A stretch of 33,523 bases of DNA, taken from Nitrospiraceae bacterium. GTDB taxonomy: Bacteria > Nitrospirota > Nitrospiria > Nitrospirales > Nitrospiraceae. The stretch spans positions 1-33,523 of the forward strand of contig DASPUC010000040.1 of NCBI GenBank assembly GCA_035623075.1, in the 5' to 3' direction. The notes under the pieces are model-generated. The model ran no database searches and had not been told where the DNA came from. It was given only the letters and a program-made list of their open reading frames with translations. This document shows, in pieces, positions 31,265-33,523 of the stretch; within the stretch, counting starts at the first letter, position 1; every line of letters starts with the position of its first letter. A program made the position numbers and the translations under genes.

Positions 31265-31849
31265 TCAGGGAACCACCACCACGTCGCCTCGTTCCAGGAT
31301 GATGTTCTGGCTCAATTCTTTCCCTTTGCGGACGTCGCCATAGCGAAATGGAAAGACCACCTGTTCGCCGCGTTTCCGCCGCATGATGTGGATGTCGTTC
31401 TCGGCGGCATACGGGGTCAACCCGCCGGCCAGACTCAAGGCCTGAAGGACGTCCGTATAATGGCCGACCAGGAATTCGCCTGGCTTGTTGACCCGCCCGA
31501 CCACGTAGATCTTATAGCTCAGGATCTTTGTGGCCAGGACCGAGACGTGCGGGTTCGGCACGAATTTGTTGAGACGCTTGACCAACTCGAGCCGGACATC
31601 CTCGACGGTCAGACCGGCCGCCGGCACGTCCCCGACGAGCGGAAACGAAATCATACCGTCCGGACGCACGACGACTTCCTGGGTGAGATGTTCATCTTTC
31701 CAGACAGAGATCTTGACCACGTCTTCAGGCCCGAGCAGATAGGACGCATCCGCAACCATCGCCGGCTCGCTCCCGTTTGACAGAGCCAGGGCGATCCCCT
31801 GCCACCACACGATGCACGAGCTGAGCACCAATAGTCCGACGACCCGCAT
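31265..31849 (-). CDS. Wza-like polysaccharide export protein
   Basis: The 194-residue protein has a hydrophobic N-terminus (VVGLLVLSSCIVWWQGIALA) that could be a signal peptide, a polysaccharide-export domain (about 37-110: YLLGPEDVVKISVWKDEHLT, VRPDGMISFPLVGDVPAAGL) and a SLBB-type domain (KIYVVGRVNKPGEF, then TDVLQALSLAGG). It forms the outer-membrane or periplasmic channel for polymer export. The start is three bases after the TPR gene's stop, so the two are translationally coupled, with AAGGAT about seven bases upstream. It is short relative to Wza, like PEP-CTERM-associated versions. Confidence 0.9.
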   Translation of the reverse strand: MRVVGLLVLSSCIVWWQGIALALSNGSEPAMVADASYLLGPEDVVKISVWKDEHLTQEVVVRPDGMISFPLVGDVPAAGLTVEDVRLELVKRLNKFVPNPHVSVLATKILSYKIYVVGRVNKPGEFLVGHYTDVLQALSLAGGLTPYAAENDIHIMRRKRGEQVVFPFRYGDVRKGKELSQNIILERGDVVVVP

Positions 31850-31852
31850 ATT

Positions 31853-33523
31853 CTATCCTTGCAACTGCGCCAAAACTGACTTGGCCTCATCGAGGCCGGG
31901 AAACGGCTTCTGGGACGCGACGGCCTTTTGAAGATGGGCTTTCGCTTCCGTCCGCTGACCAACTTTAAAATAGGCGACCCCAAGGTGGTAGTTCACCACG
32001 GGATGATCGGGCACCTTGGTTGCCGCTTGCTGAATAAAGTGAACGGCTTGACCGGAATGCCCCAGTTTGTAATGTACCCACCCGAGCGTATCGAGGAAGA
32101 TGGCGTTGGGCGCTGTGGTTTCAAAATTCTTCGTAAGGACGAGAGCCCGCTCCAAGCTCTTCTGATCGCCCTTCTGATCCGTCAAGAGCGACGCCAAGTT
32201 ATTCGCAGCGATGAGATTCCGAGGATTCTGCTGTACCAAGGTCTCGTATTCCTGGATCGCTCGGTCGACCTGTCCCGCCTCGCTCAGTGTTATCGCCAGT
32301 AACAGTCGCAGTTCCTGACTGTTTGGGTTCGCCTTGAGCCCTCTCTCCAACCATTCGAGACCCTCGTCCTTCTTTTTCTGAGAGAGCTTGAGCGTGGCCA
32401 AGTGCAGCCACGGCTGGCCCCACTCGGGCTTGTGTTCAATCGCTTCACGGAACCGGCTCTCAGCCATCCCCTGATTGCCCTCCAACATCGCGATTTCCCC
32501 GAGGAGACCCGAGGCGTAGGGGTGGTTGGGATTGCGGCCAAGCAACTGCTCAAGCCTCAGCTTGGCTTCCGAGATCTTGCCTCGCTTGAGATCGAGCTGC
32601 ACCAACGCAAGCAGGGGCTCGGGCGCATCGGGATTGCGTGCCAGGGCCCGCTCGAACGAAGCCCGTGCCTGATCCCATTCGGCGCGAGCTTGATGGAGAT
32701 ACCCTTCTACCAGATCCGCCGCTGAGCTGTTGGCTCCCGCCACACGGGCGCGGGACAAGGTTTGCTCCGTCGCGTTCCAATCATGCTCCGCGGCCTGAAG
32801 ACTCAACAACACACCGAGCGTCTGGAGGTTATTCTGGTCCTGCTTGAGCAGCTCCTCTACCCTGGTGCGGGCTTCTTTGAGCTTCCCGGAGGAGGTGTCA
32901 AGCGCGACCAGCGCCATCTGAGCATCGGCCATCCTTGGATTGAGCGCGACCGCCTGTTCCATGCTTTCTCTGGCAAGGACCAAATCAGAAGAGGCAAGGT
33001 AGGCCTGCCCGAGGAGAGCATGGACCTCCGCCGAATCGGGCCGATCTTTCAGCACGGTTCGAAAATCCTGGATTGCCTCTCTTCCATCGCCGCGCTGCAA
33101 CGCAAGCTTTCCTCGAAGCAGCAGGCCGTCGGACGAATGGGGATTCTCCTTGAGCACCTCCGCCAACTCTTTTTCGCCTTCATCTTGTCTTCCCGCTGAG
33201 AACGCGAGTGCGGCGAGTTTGACCTTGGCGTCGAGGGCGGGGGGCTTTCCTCGAAAGTCGCCGCGCATTGCTTCGTACATCGCCCGTGCCTTGTCCGGCT
33301 GCTTGTTGAACTCATACAATTCTCCCAACGCGAGCCGGATCGCAGACGATCGAGGGAGGGCGCGTCGTCCTTCCATCAACGCGGCTTCCCCCTCAACAAA
33401 TCCGCGCCGAGTCAGCTGGAATTTCGCGAGCGCGAGGTACCGCTGCTCATTGTCCGGATCAACCCGGATCATATCGCGCAGCAGACTTTCTGCCTTATCG
33501 TACTGATGCCGCTCATCGTAGAA
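31853..33523 (-). CDS. Partial TPR-repeat protein of the exopolysaccharide locus (PrsT-like)
   Basis: The frame is open to the right edge, so the N-terminus is missing; 556 residues are visible, including YDERHQYDKAESLLRDM before an internal ATG at 33472. Nearly all of it is tandem TPR repeats, with regular A-x-x-x-Y and G-x-A-P patterns such as SAEVHALLGQAYLASSDLVL and KEARTRVEELLKQDQNNLQT. The protein resembles PEP-CTERM system TPR lipoproteins (PrsT), which have an N-terminal lipobox that cannot be seen here. It would be a periplasmic scaffold for polymer assembly and is the first visible gene of this operon. Confidence 0.8.
   Translation of the reverse strand, partial: FYDERHQYDKAESLLRDMIRVDPDNEQRYLALAKFQLTRRGFVEGEAALMEGRRALPRSSAIRLALGELYEFNKQPDKARAMYEAMRGDFRGKPPALDAKVKLAALAFSAGRQDEGEKELAEVLKENPHSSDGLLLRGKLALQRGDGREAIQDFRTVLKDRPDSAEVHALLGQAYLASSDLVLARESMEQAVALNPRMADAQMALVALDTSSGKLKEARTRVEELLKQDQNNLQTLGVLLSLQAAEHDWNATEQTLSRARVAGANSSAADLVEGYLHQARAEWDQARASFERALARNPDAPEPLLALVQLDLKRGKISEAKLRLEQLLGRNPNHPYASGLLGEIAMLEGNQGMAESRFREAIEHKPEWGQPWLHLATLKLSQKKKDEGLEWLERGLKANPNSQELRLLLAITLSEAGQVDRAIQEYETLVQQNPRNLIAANNLASLLTDQKGDQKSLERALVLTKNFETTAPNAIFLDTLGWVHYKLGHSGQAVHFIQQAATKVPDHPVVNYHLGVAYFKVGQRTEAKAHLQKAVASQKPFPGLDEAKSVLAQLQG

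Noticed and set aside
1-33523. CRISPR array, insertion sequence or rRNA
   Set aside because: No regularly spaced short repeats, transposase or rRNA sequence was seen on reading both strands.

Overview
The window looks like a chromosomal segment of a Gram-negative bacterium, most likely Nitrospira or a relative (Nitrospirota). I infer this from the mix of outer-membrane porin, lipoproteins, a PEP-CTERM-type exopolysaccharide locus, ornithine-lipid genes, abundant Shine-Dalgarno starts and moderately high GC. No rRNA or intact tRNA is present to confirm it.

Layout. (1) 1-4136, minus strand: a magnesium-transport operon. A perfect TTGACA promoter is followed by a 33-codon leader ORF, a hairpin that buries the next ribosome-binding site, a 49-codon Cys-rich ORF, mgtA, mgtC and the start of a secreted protein that runs off the left edge. 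(2) 4191-5664: a nested inverted-repeat element and an exported ankyrin-repeat protein. (3) 5969-8114: two Rossmann-fold NAD(P)-dependent genes. (4) 8509-9993: a 3' tRNA-Lys fragment and a second 15-bp copy of its end flank an aldo/keto reductase, which looks like integration scars. (5) 10049-12424: DedA protein, exported protein, PilZ protein and a nuclease pseudogene carrying two stops. (6) 12624-25785: a phosphate-theme region with a PhoB-type regulator, olsB-olsA (ornithine lipid), several lipoproteins, a DksA/TraR-like protein, small nucleic-acid-binding-type proteins, a DUF155 membrane protein, methylglyoxal synthase, a CBS protein, a second regulator with a degenerate receiver, a PstS-like protein and an OprO/OprP-type porin. 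(7) 25849-33523, minus strand: exopolysaccharide assembly genes (TPR protein, Wza-like export protein, outer-membrane barrel, Wzz-like protein, BY-type kinase-like ATPase, ExeA-like ATPase).

Two regulatory patterns stand out. The mgt leader holds three segments that can form two mutually exclusive hairpins, one of which hides a ribosome-binding site, as in an attenuator or translational switch. In region 6, seven intergenic regions carry two to four TTAAC/GTAAC/TTAC-like half-sites spaced exactly 11 bp apart, the spacing of Pho boxes. They precede the two regulators, olsB, the PstS-like gene, the porin, the mgsA/CBS pair and others. Together these genes would replace phospholipids with ornithine lipids, capture and admit phosphate, and release Pi from DHAP, so I read the region as a Pho-type regulon cluster.

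All calls come from reading the sequence by eye. No database search or folding program was run.
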